Positions 46,902-58,145 of a stretch of 64,000 bases of DNA are shown piece by piece. The position numbers and the translations under genes are program-made. A model generated the notes under the pieces. It saw only the letters and a list, made by a program, of their open reading frames with translations. It was not told the origin of the DNA and did no database searches. This DNA is from Pyxicephalus adspersus (Eukaryota; Chordata; Amphibia; Anura; Pyxicephalidae), in contig NC_092860.1 in assembly GCF_032062135.1 (NCBI RefSeq), positions 69,902,342-69,966,341 on the forward strand, written 5' to 3'. Numbering within the stretch: the first letter of the stretch is position 1; every line of letters begins with the position of its first letter.

Positions 46902-47402
46902 GTCCAAAAATATTTGGACAGAGATACCTTTTTTCTAATTTGGTTCTGTACATTACCATAATTAATTATAAATGAAACAACTCAGATAAGGTTTAACTGC
47001 AGACTTTCAGCTTTAATTCAGTGGGTTGAACTAAAGGATTGCATAAAAATATGAGGAACTAAAGCCTTTTTTAACACAATCACTTCATTTCAGGGGCTCA
47101 AAAGTAATTGGACAGATTAAAAAGCTGAAAATAAAATGTTCATTTCTAATACTTGGTTAAAAGCCCTTTGCTGGCAATGACAGTCTGTAGTCTTGAAGTC
47201 ATGGACATCACCACATGCTGGGTTTCCTCCTTTTTAATGCTCTGCCAGGCCTTACTGCAGCGGCTTTCAGTTGCTATTTGTTTGTGGGCCTTTCTGTTTG
47301 AAGTTTAGTCTTCAACAAGTGAAATGCATGCTCAATTGGGTTCAGAACAGGTGACTGAGTTGGCCATTCAGGTAATGTACAGAACCACAATTAGAAAAAG
47401 AT
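46897..47402 (-). mobile_element. Internally deleted Tc1-like transposon (same family as 11240-12183)
   Basis: The end GTTAGGTCCAAAAATATTTG is the inverse of the right terminal repeat at 12183. The next 450 bases follow that element inward in reverse: GGGGCTCAAAAGTAATTGGAC, the SKGF and AVKAWQ region in complement, and the NPIEHAF region. It then jumps to GGTAATGTACAGAACCACAA, an inner terminal-repeat segment, so the rest of the transposase gene was deleted. Confidence 0.8.
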
Positions 47403-47934
47403 TGGAAAAACACAATGCCCATATTGGTAAGCCTTGGTTTCTACTACAATATTAAGAATGTAAGGTCAAAATGTTGCATCACAGATGAAAATACGGCGTG
47501 TGGGATATTTTCTTGCCACATTTTAGGCCCAGCTGAGCTATGTTAAATACCACAGCCTACCTTGGCATTGTAGTTAATCATGTCTATCTCTTTATGACAG
47601 CAGATTACCAACCTTCTAATAGCGGAACACCATCCCATGTTACAGAGCTCAAATCATCAAAAGGGTTTGCCGACATAAAAGCGAGTTCACTGTACTTAAA
47701 TGGCCTCCCCAGTCACAAGGTATCAATCCTTCACAGCACATATAGGACATGGTTCAATGGGAGATTCAAATCCCCCTCCAAAAAAAAAAAAAAAAAACAT
47801 CCATCTGGTCTTTAGGTTCTAAAATTCAAATATAACTTCAGGTGTAAAACGATGCACAGCAGATTCCACCAGTACACCCCGGGAATAGCTTGTAGTAGTA
47901 TTAACCTAACTCATTTGTTAACTGTATGACTTAT
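47403..47934. other. Unassigned intergenic, with poly(A) run
   Basis: Contains an A-run at 47775-47797 and no recognised gene. The frame at 47540-47815 has no family match. Confidence 0.3.
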
Positions 47935-48335
47935 ATCAGTATCTCACATTGTTGTGGAGGAATTTTGTCCCATTCTTCTCAATAATGCTTCAGTTTGAGG
48001 ATTGCAGGCATTCAATTATGCGTAGCTCCCTTAAGGTCCCACAATTGGACCATTGGAATTGCTTGATTTTTTTTCGTTTTCGGACATTCTGTTGTAGATT
48101 TGCTAGTGTGCTTGTAATCATGGTCCTGCATTACTCAAGTAAAGTACCTGAGGAGTTTGTAGTCAACTCACTGACAGCAAGGTGCCCCCTGTACTGTATT
48201 TGCAAAACGATCTGAAATCATCACAACCCCACCACCGTGCTTGACAGTTGGTATGAGGTGTTTGTGCTCATATGCAGTGTTTGATTCTCCCCAAACATTT
48301 TGTAGTATGTTTGGTTGCGACTTTGCAAACATAAT
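47935..48335. mobile_element. Tc1/mariner fragment (Sleeping Beauty-like family)
   Basis: Contains GGAGGAATTTTGTCCCATTC, GTTTGAGGATTGCAGGCATT and, further on, CACCACCGTGCTTGACAGTT followed by GGTATGAGGTGTTTGTGCTC. From memory these are common in antisense Tc1-type transposase sequences of fish and frogs. Deletions throughout. Confidence 0.6.
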
Positions 48336-48430
48336 CTAACCCATATAGTTACATGGTTAGGTTGAAAAAATACATACACCATCAAGTTCAACCACTAGGG
48401 AAATAAACATACCCCAGATAAAAAAAAAAC
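48336..48430 (-). mobile_element. CR1 LINE 3' end, minus orientation
   Basis: AGTTACATGGTTAGGTTGAA, then CCATCAAGTTCAACCACTAG and GGGAAATAAACATACCCCAG, is the reverse complement of the 3' end of the CR1 copies at 17115 and 33118. Confidence 0.85.
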
Positions 48431-48900
48431 ATATCTTGCAAATGGAGGGTAACTCTCCTTTCTTTAAATCTCACACAGTATGCTAAATCCCTAATTGAAC
48501 ATCATACATAGACACTGTTCAGGATCGCAGTGTGAACTGAACGGAAGGTACATTTCCCCTATATATGGACGCTGGTTCCTTTTAAACTAGTGTGTTGGGA
48601 AGGGAGTCCGACATTGTTTTTCTGTTGGGCAAATATGTTGCTGTGTTTTTGCAGGTTGTCACGTAACCCAGACTCCAGACTGAGGGGGAAGAATTAGGTA
48701 GGCCTCTTTGGTCCATCCGAGTACACATCGAGAGTTGTTTATACCCCCCTGGTTTGCTGAAAAGAAGCTGTTTTTTTATTTATCCTAAAAAAGACTTGTG
48801 TCTGTTACATCCTTTTTGTGAGAAGCATGGTTGCTGAGGTCTGAGCTAATCCCCAGACTTTACAACACAAACAACAATGGGGGTGCAAAAAAGGATTCCT
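48431..48900. other. Unassigned, possible 5' region of the following L1
   Basis: No protein-like frames. May contain part of the 5' UTR of the L1 element that follows. Confidence 0.3.
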
Positions 48901-50294
48901 CTGGAATTTAAGTCATTTTAAATAATAATTTTTGTTATCACTGTTGCACTTGGATAAAAACGCCATCACTTTTCATCAATTCTGCAAACTGATGATTTGG
49001 AAAATCGCAACACAGGAATATTATTCACCTTCGCAGTCTACCAGAAGCCATGGGCAACGTGGATCTGAAGGATACCGTCTCCACCATTTTAAGTACTGGA
49101 CCGATCACCTACTGTTGAGATCCAACTGTACAGAGTCCACAGACCCCAAAATGCATCTGGAACGTACCGCAGAGACATAATATGTAGGGTACATTTTTAT
49201 ACAATAAATGAGCAAATAATGCAGAAAGCCTTGAATAAATTCCCTGTAAACTTTGACGGTTCAAGCCGCACGCTAAGAATGCACCACACATTGAAACCAC
49301 TGCTATATTTATTACGTTCAGTAGGAGCTACCTACCGTTGGGGACATCCATTCCACCTTGAAATATCTAAAGAAAACACCTTCTTCACTCTACAGAACCA
49401 CTCTCAACTACCTCACCTCTTCGCCATGTTTAGTGTGGATCCTATAGAAATTCCTGACTGGTTGGATCTCACAATTCATCAACATCATCACTACCAAGGC
49501 AATTTATAGGAGGCCCCTGCCACTGCAACAGGCCAACACAACCAACTCCAGGAATTAATCACACAGACACCGCAGGATACACAGAAGCATAAGAACCCAA
49601 CACTAACAATCACACACTACCCCACCTCGATGGTCTTCGATCTGTCACTGCAATACTCCTTGGACTGCCTCAAGATTACAAAAATCATCATTATTCCAGC
49701 CTACCCTAGGATTTTGTAATTCAAGATTGGATACATTGGCTCTTCAAGACTATAGATGGGCTCCAGGTTGTCCACATTTCCACCTGAAATCAACAGAGAT
49801 CTACTATGCAGTTACCTCGGTTAGACATACAGATCCTATGCTAATTACATTAAATAATGGGCCTGTGTTACATATATCCACACACATATATCCTCTTCCT
49901 AACTGGCTGCTGGCATCTTGCACCTTCTAACTAGAAACCAACAGTCTAAAGATCTTTTCTTGAACATCCCTGTAATCTAAACGTCCATTTGAACACCTAT
50001 AGAACTAACCATCAGACTCAGACTAACAGCTTTATCAAAACCTCCTTGACAGTACACCGCAAATATCTAATCTGACTAACAGCTATATGGAAATCTTTGG
50101 TATATTATACCGTGAATAATTCATACAGAGATTCTCCAATAAGCCTCGATGAATTTGATGAGGGATCTGTCTGAGTGGGGTCACAACTTTGCCAAGTTAA
50201 AATATTTTTCATAACCATTTGACACCTAGATAGTTAACATTACTTACCATCTTTCTGTATTGTGATGATTAACAATTGGTCGTCCTACGACCAA

Positions 50295-50500
50295 CCTTGG
50301 TCTCAAAAATCTTGAGGAAGCCAAAAGGTGAAACACGTCGGGGTTCAAGACACCTTTTTGATTATATGACTATAACCCCGTGCGTGGATATATGCAACAC
50401 TGGTTCATTATTTATTTGTAATTAGCACAGGATCTATATGTCTAGCCAAGGTGACAGAATAGTGGATCCCTGTTGATTTCAGGTGGAAATGTTGAAAAAT
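50295..50500 (+). repeat. Repeat with AAGCCAAAAGGTGAAACACG block
   Basis: The phrase TTGAGGAAGCCAAAAGGTGA, followed by AACACGTCGGGGTTCAAGAC, belongs to a widespread vertebrate repeat pattern (GAAGC..GGCGAAACGCGTCGG). A second form is at 58500-58540 (CCTGAAGAAGCC, GATGAAATGCGTCAG). It lies between ORF1 and ORF2 of the L1. Confidence 0.5.
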
Positions 50501-52709
50501 TAAAACATTTCTGATTTTTTATAACAAATGCCTGTAAAGGCCTACTTTTCTTCTTTCCTCTTTATAGTATATGATTTGTTTTATATACTGATGCCAGTTT
50601 GTTCTGTACATATTTTTATTTCACATGCTTTTTCATTTAGGTAACCCATGCTGTTTATCAGTGGTCATACAGTTCCTTGAGGATATGTGATTGACTGTTC
50701 GAAAATATTTCTGTTTGAAATGTTAATGTTTGTTGATTTTCCTAAAAATTTTACATGCAAGGGGTAGTAACAAATCTCATACACTGCTTATGTCATTTAC
50801 CACGATACCAGCCTTGATAGCTATACGCCTCGAGGATGACGCTGCCCCTCCCTCTCAAGTTCCGCTTCCCCCAATAGGGCGCTTTCTCCTTGCAAGTTGG
50901 GGTTGAAGCAAATTCTTTTACTTAGAATCCTCCACCTATTTTTTGTGCCCCTTCTAATTTTCTTACCCCATATCCTAATTCACACTGTTCAGCCCTACCC
51001 ACAACCTTCCTCCCCCACTTACATCCCATATCCTTGGCAATATCCCTAATTGCAGGTTCATTTTAATATCCGTATGGATTACCAATCTATACAATGTCTC
51101 CTGTCCAATCAACCTCTCTGAACATCAAGGGTCTTAACCCCCCTGGGAAATGTTCCATTCTCCTAAATGAGCTGGACCATTTATAACGTGCCACATTGCT
51201 TTCCTACAGGAAACACATTTTCGATATGACAAAATACAAAATTTGTGGAATAGATGCTTCCACCTGGCTTACCATAGCACCTCAGCAGACTCCAAATCTA
51301 AAGGTGTTGGTATCCTGATAGCTAAATCGTCACCATGGCAACGTCTTGCAGTACATTCTAACCTGGAGGGTAGATTTCTGATGGTAAAAGGCCCAAGTTT
51401 TCACAACATATCTACCAAATGCTAATTTCCTTAGTTTCTTCCTGGACATAGTGGATGAGTTTTCAGATGGTAACTTAAAAAGAGGGGATTTTATTCTGGC
51501 AATTGATCCTACAATTGATGTCTCTAGGAGAAGGGGGGGGGGAGGGGGCTCACATTTGTAATTTTCTTCACTCAAAAAGTTAAAGGACACTCTTTCATAC
51601 TTGATTAGTAGAAATTTGGTGGGTCATAAACCCCACTACACCTACTACTCGGCAATACATAGGACTTACTTCTTTCTGGTAAACACCATTCTATCTTGCT
51701 AATCTCTTCATCTGCCATAGGGGTTACTACATTTTTTCATCATTCACCCACATCACTAACAGTAAACCCTACACACTTCTCTCCTAAATCCTATTCCTTG
51801 AGGCTCAATGACCAGCTGCTACAAAAGCCTGAAATCTAAAGATCTCTAAAAACTAAGCTCCACTCCTTTACAATCAACAAAGATTTGGTTACTAATGCAA
51901 TGATTCTTTGGGAATCTCATGTTTTATAAGAAGGTCAAGTTTTCCAACAAGATCATAAGCCACCAGAAGCAGCAGGAAACTCCCCAAAGAACTTCTTTTT
52001 CTCCTCATTATACAATCTCAACACTAAAAATGACCACTTCACACCCAGCCCCAAAACTGCCTTGATATAGGCATTTAAGAGTATCTTAAATCAGCTCAGA
52101 CCAACTCCAGGGACCCATCACAACAGAAGAACTACAAGGAGCATTATTCAGAGCAGCATCTGGGAACACACCAGGCCCCGATGGGCTGTTGCTTAACTAT
52201 TACAAACAGTTCTTCCCAATTAAAGCACCATATTTTATTGAAGCTTAAAATGCTACCACAGATGGACATTCCCAGCTGATTCACATCGAGCACATGTAAC
52301 AGTTCAGGTAAAACCTAACAAAGACCACAACTTAAGCTCAAGTTATTGCCCAATATAGTTTTTAATTTGTGACATAAAACTATTTGCAAGTATTCTTGCA
52401 AATCGCTTATTGCCTATTCTGCAATCCCTTATACACCCTGAATAAAATGTTTTTTTTTACCTTTGCGGATAACCAGGATAGCACAATTCACACCCTTAAT
52501 CTAATTGACTACATACATACACAAGAAATGTCTGCAATGCTGCTTGCGACCAATGCTGAAAAGGCCTTTGACAGGGTTGATTGGTCCTTTCTTAAAGTTA
52601 CTTTATGACACACTGGTGTACCCTCTAATTTCCTCAATTGGATTTTAGCATTATACACCAAACCATTCTCTATTATTAATGGTACCATACAGGGGAGCCC
52701 ACCCGGGTG

Positions 52710-52724
52710 ACCCCCCCCCCCCCA
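52710..52724. repeat. C homopolymer
   Basis: About 14 consecutive C bases within L1 ORF2, a likely sequencing or assembly weak point. Confidence 0.85.
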
Positions 52725-52864
52725 TACAGGACAATATCCAATTATCTACCTCCAAAAGGCATAATTTAGAAGCACATTTCCCCTTTACATGGACAAGACA
52801 TGCTATGTCTTATTTAGGCACATGCATTCCTGCAACTCTCGCATGTAGAAGAACTGACCATTGA

Positions 52865-53165
52865 TAATCCGGTTTCTTCAGTTTTCCGGCATGAAGTTCG
52901 GGTCGCATTTTTAATACAGGGACTGTAGTACAGTTTAGCCACTTATGTTTTGATGGTGTTGTTCTGCAGAAACAGCTGTTAGGTCTTGCTTGCCTCACTA
53001 AATACACCTTGAAACGTCCCTGCGGCTTGCTCTCCGGAACTGTGCCAGATGTCTGCAGGTGCAGCGAGAGGAAGACTGGCCTGTGTGGAGGTTGGAGTAT
53101 AACCTCAAAAATCTGGCACTCCTCAGGCCTGGAGGTTGCCGGATTTTTGAATGCCAACTGTACTC
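52865..53165. mobile_element. Insertion inside L1 ORF2 (TCCGG-rich repeat)
   Basis: The L1 reading is lost between TRHAMSYLGT (52790-52820) and the thumb region (53170 on). The intervening 300 bases begin AATCCGGTTTCTTCAGTTTT and end GGAGGTTGCCGGATTTTTGA, with CCGGATT-type ends facing each other. The frame at 52810-53157 on the minus strand is a by-product. It could be a short non-autonomous transposon. Confidence 0.45.
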
Positions 53166-53465
53166 ACTTCTTCCTAATAGTATACAGAATACAGAAATAT
53201 TTACAAAGATGGAAGCAACTTACCCTTTCCTGGTTTGGGAGATGTAATGTACTCAGGATGAATATTATGCCCAGACTACTTAATCTATTACAGACTTTGC
53301 CAATATCCATTCTTAAGTACAGCCTACAAAAATTCAGACAGGAATTTATTAGCTTTATCTGGCACTTTGACTCACTCCTTATAAATAGGCTTAATATAGT
53401 ATTACCTAAATCAAGGGGTGGCATGGCATTCCCCAATCCATTATGTAACATACAGCCACGCATCT

Positions 53466-53811
53466 AGACAGACTAATGGATTGCTGTAGCAAGACAGTAT
53501 GGACAAAAACATAAAAGGTGATGCCTCAAGAGAAGGACAGCACATTGAGAACCCAATTGAGTGATGTGTAGAAACTGTTTTAATACTGTTTTTTACTATT
53601 TTCATTTTTACTGGTTCTAATTAGGGTACAGCTGAAGACAGGACAAATCCAATAATATAAGTGGCTTGAAAAGCCATAAAAGTAATTGTTTGCTAAAAGT
53701 TTACCTGTAATGTTTATCTACATTGTTTTCTCTCTTTTATATTGAAGATGAAAAAATAAACTGTGTTATCTGCCTTGCATTCTCCTGTTCTCTTTTTCTG
53801 ATGCTGGGCAG
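53466..53811. other. Unassigned intergenic
   Basis: No repeat recognised. Ends in a pyrimidine-rich stretch (CTCCTGTTCTCTTTTTCTG) and GGGCAG, which could be a splice acceptor. Confidence 0.3.
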
Positions 53812-54024
53812 GGCTTGGAAAGGTCATGTACTGTTGACTGCAAAGCAAAGACAACACTGATCGAAGGTTTCCAGGCCAAAAGTGAAATCAGTATGGTACA
53901 CTGTAGTTCTAATGAACACAGCCAATGCAAAAGTGACAATGGGAATATTTGTCTGAATAAACGAAACTATACATTTTCTATTACAGATAATGACAAAGTT
54001 ACTGCTAAATTAACATATGGTTAA
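53812..54024 (+). CDS. Candidate terminal exon of unknown secreted or extracellular protein
   Basis: After the acceptor-like CTTTTTCTGATGCTGGGCAG an open frame runs 70 codons to TAA. It begins GLERSCTVDCKAKTTL, is Cys-rich (six Cys), and has CLNKRNYTFSITDNDKV with one N-glycosylation sequon (NYT). AATAAA follows at 54097-54102. It has the composition of an extracellular domain end, but I recognise no family, no partner exon was found, and a 70-codon frame can arise by chance. Confidence 0.25.
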   Translation, partial: GLERSCTVDCKAKTTLIEGFQAKSEISMVHCSSNEHSQCKSDNGNICLNKRNYTFSITDNDKVTAKLTYG

Positions 54025-54109
54025 AACCAAGATAAAAATTGTCCTGGTTCCAGTAGGGTGCATATTTGCGAAACGCTGAAGTGGTTAAAGGTGAAGAATA
54101 AAGAAATGA

Positions 54110-54565
54110 AAAGGCTGAAACTAAAAATTAAAAAGTGGCACCTAACTTTAATCCTACAAATCCCTCGATTGTGCTGGTCCTTTCCACGATCCAGTCCTGC
54201 GTCGTCCTGAAATTGTTCTCTGTCCCGGCGAGAAGGAAGCACCAGGTGCCGCTATCTTCTGTCTTCTTGCTACATCACCCGACCTCGCACTGCGCATGCG
54301 TGAGATTGACATCCCTTTCCCTTTGGTAGAAAAATACTACCAGAGCCTCCCAGGATGCATGACGCAACTTTGGTATCCCGGGAGGCTCTGCACTCCCACT
54401 AAGTCTCGATCGATGTGGCGATCAAGACTTAAAGGGATGGTGCTGCACCCTTTTTTATTTTTTTAATATTGGTGTTGCACTTAAAAAAAAAAAAACAACA
54501 TTTTTGCTTTATTTAGAAGGGTTGCCTACTCTTCTATGTAAAAATGTTGAGTTTACGCTTTAGGT
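54110..54565. repeat. Dispersed repeat, family A (second copy)
   Basis: Carries TTTGGTATCCCGGGAGGCTC, CTCCCACTAAGTCTCGATCG and TATTGGTGTTGCACTTAAAA in the same order as 34260-34370. Ends TTGAGTTTACGCTTTAGG, comparable to GGTCCGCTTTAC in the first copy. A GCATGCGTGAGATTGACATC stretch precedes it. Confidence 0.75.
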
Positions 54566-55069
54566 TAGCTATCTTACACCCCATCTAGGCAAGAGTGACA
54601 TCTAGCCTGGAAATGTGGTGTCCCAAAATGACATCACCCACACTTATGTATTGAAACTTTTTTCAACTTATTTTTTCTCTAATTTTATGTTGAGGAGGGG
54701 GGTGAGGTAAACTTTCTTAACACTTCCAAAACAGTTTCAAAATGTCATCCAAAATCAAGGTTGTGTGAATAGAAATGTAAAATTGATCAATATTGCAACT
54801 AATGTATTTTGTGTGTGTGAGGTAGTGCTAGGCCATGATGCAAGCAAAATGTACAACTAGTTGAGCTCATTTTTACTCACAGGGAATCACCACTGAGAAC
54901 TATCAGCACAAAAGGGGAAGGTACATACATTGCTGAACTTACACTGTATTTAGTGACATAACCTAAAATGTTATTAGAGAACCAACATATTATTTATATC
55001 TATGTATCCAGCCTCAGAATATCAAGCCGAATCTGTGTGTTTCTTTATCACACGAATATTAAGCCTTAC
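54566..55069. other. Intergenic, no recognised element
   Basis: AT-rich, no gene seen on either strand. Confidence 0.35.
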
Positions 55070-55198
55070 CAGTGTAGTCCGGATGTGATAGACGTCCTCT
55101 TTATTAAGACTTCCCTGAGAATATGACAGGAAGAGTTCACACAAAGTGACAGCAGCCCAAACAATAGCAGCCGCCACTATAGCACTGACGTAGTTATC
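55070..55198 (-). CDS. Candidate exon with a membrane segment, unknown gene
   Basis: On the minus strand, 43 codons in phase 0 lie between TACTTACAG and CACTG|GTAAGG. They read DNYVSAIVAAAIVWAAVTLC then ELFLSYSQGSLNKEDVYHI, i.e. one strongly hydrophobic helix followed by a polar tail. If the donor is not used, the frame runs 16 more codons to TGA. No start codon for it was found within 250 bases upstream and no family was recognised. The plus strand also shows splice-like GTAAGT here but is closed in all frames. Confidence 0.25.
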
Positions 55199-55299
55199 CT
55201 GTAAGTATCATAGCACGTTGGTTTGTCCTATTAAGCCGTACTTCGGTACTTTAGTACAATACAGGGTTATTTTAGGATTTCAGACAGAAACATAAAACG

Positions 55300-55420
55300 T
55301 TTCTACAAGTTCCTATTCACGGCACCCGGAAATGATGTCGGCTAAGAAACAAAAGGCGGGGCCTGCACGAAGTGATTAGTTATGTAGTCTAGTAGTGGTT
55401 GTAGTGTGATAATGGAGGCC
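55300..55420. promoter_or_regulatory. Candidate TATA-less bidirectional promoter
   Basis: Contains an ETS-type CCGGAAAT at 55326-55333 and a GC box (GGCGGGGCC) at 55355-55363 in otherwise AT-rich DNA. A minus-strand candidate exon lies at 55070-55198 and a plus-strand ATG in good context at 55412. It could also be the first-exon promoter of TICAM1. Weak evidence. Confidence 0.25.
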
Positions 55421-55483
55421 ACCTTTCCTTGGTGGGGTTGTGGGGTGGATGAGGGTGCTGGGAGGAAGGAAGGTGCTCAGTGA
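55412..55483 (+). CDS. Candidate first coding exon or short ORF
   Basis: GATAATGGAGG has A at -3 and G at +4, a good start context. The frame reads MEATFPWWGCGVDEG and ends at TGA after 23 codons, with GT dinucleotides inside (GAGG|GTGCTG) that could be a donor. Nothing recognisable; it may simply be non-coding. Confidence 0.15.
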   Translation: MEATFPWWGCGVDEGAGRKEGAQ

Positions 55484-55765
55484 TTTGGATGACAGGGGAG
55501 CTGCTGACTGAAGGGGGCCTGCAATAAAAGTTTTTATTTTTCCCTTCATTTCTAAGGGATTTTGGTTGGTGACAGCTTGTTATGGTGTAACCATGTCTGG
55601 GTGATATAGGAGTGGGAGAGCTAGGATCATGGGTGCAATGTAATTGTTACATGGTAGCATAGGGATGCTGAATGAGCTAGGTGGGGTAATTGTGAGAATC
55701 AGCCACTGATAGGTGCAGTTACAGTGTGCAGAAAGTATTGTGGTGGGGCAGACAAAGGTGGAGTG
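55484..55765. other. Intergenic, no recognised element
   Basis: No coding signature or repeat recognised. Confidence 0.35.
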
Positions 55766-56169
55766 TAAGTCTACGTACACACCTGCAATAACTATGGTTG
55801 GATGAACAACTAATAACCTATCATTCGATAATTAAGTGAACAACTATGCCGACAAACGCGGAATGTCGCTGAAAACGAACGACAGTCCCGGCAGATTGGA
55901 TTGGGTGACGATCATTCGCTATCTATTGTATACAGTTGTTCAGTGATCGTGGATTACACTTTCTCCAGTACACGTCACTTCCTCAATAGTTCAAACGGTT
56001 GTATCTAGTGTGTGTACACTATTGGTGGATTAATTTTGAACGATCGTTTCTTTACAGCATGTACAGAATTGTGCAGAATACTATCATTCAAAATAATTGT
56101 AAATAATCCGTGATCGGTCGTTAATCATTCGTTTTCTAATGACAATTATTGCACGTGTAGGTAGCCTAA
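55766..56169. mobile_element. 404-bp palindromic MITE, second copy of the 17.5-kb family
   Basis: The left end TAAGTCTACGTACACACCTG and the right end GCACGTGTAGGTAGCCTAA are imperfect inverse complements. Both match the ends at 17521 and 17950. The interior has the same ATGAACAAC/CGATCGTTTC/CATTCGTT style of palindromic words but has lost most CpGs, as expected for an older copy. Confidence 0.75.
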
Positions 56170-57120
56170 GAATGACATGGTAACAAGGGAAATATCCAGG
56201 GCCTGCAATATAAAATTGACATGGGGTTATGAAGTAAGGAAGCTGCATAAAGTGGGCATACAGAAAGCTGGATAGCAAAGTTTAGCATAAAGCTTGTAGG
56301 TTGACCTGGTGGTGCATGTTCATAGCGGGTGCATTGTAAGTGAGAAATAATTATCTCTAAGAGTGCAGTGTGTTACTGGTTAGCATAGGGATACTGATAA
56401 GAAAGCAGGTCATAGGGGTATTATGAGGTATAGGGTAACAGGACTAGTAGTACAGTGTAACTGTAATAAGATGACATTACACAAGTAAGTGATGGATGTA
56501 GTGGAAGTTTTACAAACTGAAATGTTGATTTGACAAGTGGGTGAAAGTGATAAGTGGCAGGGGCAAAACTGTGGGGTTGGGAGCAATTATAGGTTACTTA
56601 AAGATGGATTTTACAAAAATGCACTGAACCAGACTGCTAATAATTAAATAACATTTAAATATTACATCATGGTAAATTTTCCAATGTTATAGAGCTATAT
56701 TAGTGCTTGTCTACTGTATGTTTAAAGCCAGTATGTCCGTTCTTCTTTCACTATTGTGATCAGATCAGCCTTTGGAGTTGCAAGAGAGTCCTGGGACATG
56801 AGGTGGCCTAAGTTAATTTAGGAATTTTCAACCTTTCTGTAATTCTGCCTAACTGCATTTTTTTTAGTTACAAATATAGAAATAGAAAAATACATATCAA
56901 AGGCATATCAAAGTACATAATGGAACACAGGACTACTTTTTCTCATAAAACTTTGAACAGTTAAACACATGGAAAAATTATACAAACACTTATGTTGTAC
57001 ATTTATCTCCAGACTTATTTAGCATATTTGCAACATATTTATCATTATGTTTCAGAAGTTTCTTATTAACATAAGTCAAATTTGCTTTGTACACTTTTTT
57101 TTTTTTTTTACCAAAAGTGG
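56170..57120. other. Intergenic, no recognised element
   Basis: AT-rich, with a T-run at 57091-57106. No gene seen. Confidence 0.35.
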
Positions 57121-57960
57121 TTACCGAAAAGCTGTATTTTCGTCCTATCTGTCCAGAGGACATTCTCCCAGAAGGATTGTGGCTACCACAGGTGAGTTTT
57201 ATGGAAAAATATTAAACAAAAAAGTATGATAATCTGGTTGCATAGGTGTGCACACCTTTAAACTGTATTTATAGTACTTATACTTTGTTGAAGCATGTTT
57301 TGATTTATTTACAGCAATCAGTCTCCTTGGGTAGGGGTCTATCAGCACGGCACATCTTGACTTGGCTGTATTTGCCCACTTTTCCTTGCAAAAGCGTTCC
57401 AAATCTGTCAGAATACACACAGCTTCCTTCAGGTCACCTAATAGATTTTCTAATTGATTTAGGTGTGGGCTCTGGTGAGGCTGTTTGTTAATTTAGATAT
57501 GTTTGGGGTCATAGTCATGTTGAAAGGTGAAATTCCTCAGATACAGCTCTAAAAGATGCCTGAGGATTTTGCGCCAAAACCTGACTGGTTTTTGGAACTG
57601 CTCATAACACCCTCCACATTGACAAAAGCCCCAGTTGCAGCTCAAAAAAGGAACCCAAAATCATGATACTACCACTACAACTATGGTGGTGTTCTTTTGG
57701 TGTTTCAGGAGGGTTGCAAGCTGGAAGCCTTTCCTTATAAAGAAAAACATCCAGGATTAGCTAAAATTAAAAACATCAGGTCTCCCAAAAGCATGTGGGT
57801 AAATGTGTTATGGAAAAGGTTGAACATTTTGGCCACAATTCCAAAAGGTAAGTTTGGTGCAAAAACGCCTTGTATCACAAAAAGAACCCCATCCCCCTGG
57901 TGAAGCAAAATTTATCTATCAAATCAAGTGAATGATAAAAAAAAAGTAATACCCCGGCAG
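57121..57960. mobile_element. Tc1/mariner-type remnant
   Basis: Contains CTGTCCAGAGGACATTCTCC with CAGAAGGATTGTGGCT, then TGGTTGCATAGGTGTGCACA and ACTTTGTTGAAGCATGTTTT. GGTAGGGGTCTATCAGCACG and GGCACATCTTGACTTGGCTG follow. In my memory this order is typical of antisense Tc1-type transposons in frogs and fish. Small frames (57697-57903) belong to it. Confidence 0.6.
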
Positions 57961-58145
57961 TAAAATTGCATCTCTATCTAAATACTATAATGTCTCCAGA
58001 AGACACTTCCTGTTTTGCTCTTCCTGTTCCAGATTTTTCCTGGGTGTGTTGAAGCTCACTGTGCACATGATATTACACATATTAGGTTAAGCTAATGTTA
58101 CTGGTATGTTTATTGGTGTTCTCAAATGAGCATTTTTCTTTTCAG

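Larger units (their letters stand above)
48900..53465 (+). mobile_element. L1/Tx1-like LINE with ORF1 and ORF2 remnants
   Basis: ORF1: an IHLRSLPEAMGNVDLKD patch near 49040, then RTLRMHHTLKPLLYLLRS, ATYRWGHPFHLEISKENTFF and DPIEIPDWLDL (49219-49509), the L1 ORF1 C-terminal domain. ORF2: endonuclease start SLNIKGLNPPGKCSILLNEL near 51100, LKRGDFILAIDPT near 51470, an NTPGPDG patch near 52170, and RT EKAFDRVDWSFLKVTL at 52384-52608. The thumb is IQKYLQRWKQLTLSWFGRCN and RMNIMPRLLNLLQTLPIS (53164-53460). Frames are broken throughout. A C-run at 52710-52724 and foreign repeats at 50300 and 52865-53165 interrupt it. Confidence 0.85.

Noticed and set aside
55070..55198. Resemblance of the hydrophobic exon to the second membrane helix of VMA21
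   Set aside because: Only the general pattern of small and hydrophobic residues agrees; the flanking residues do not, and no other VMA21 exon was seen.
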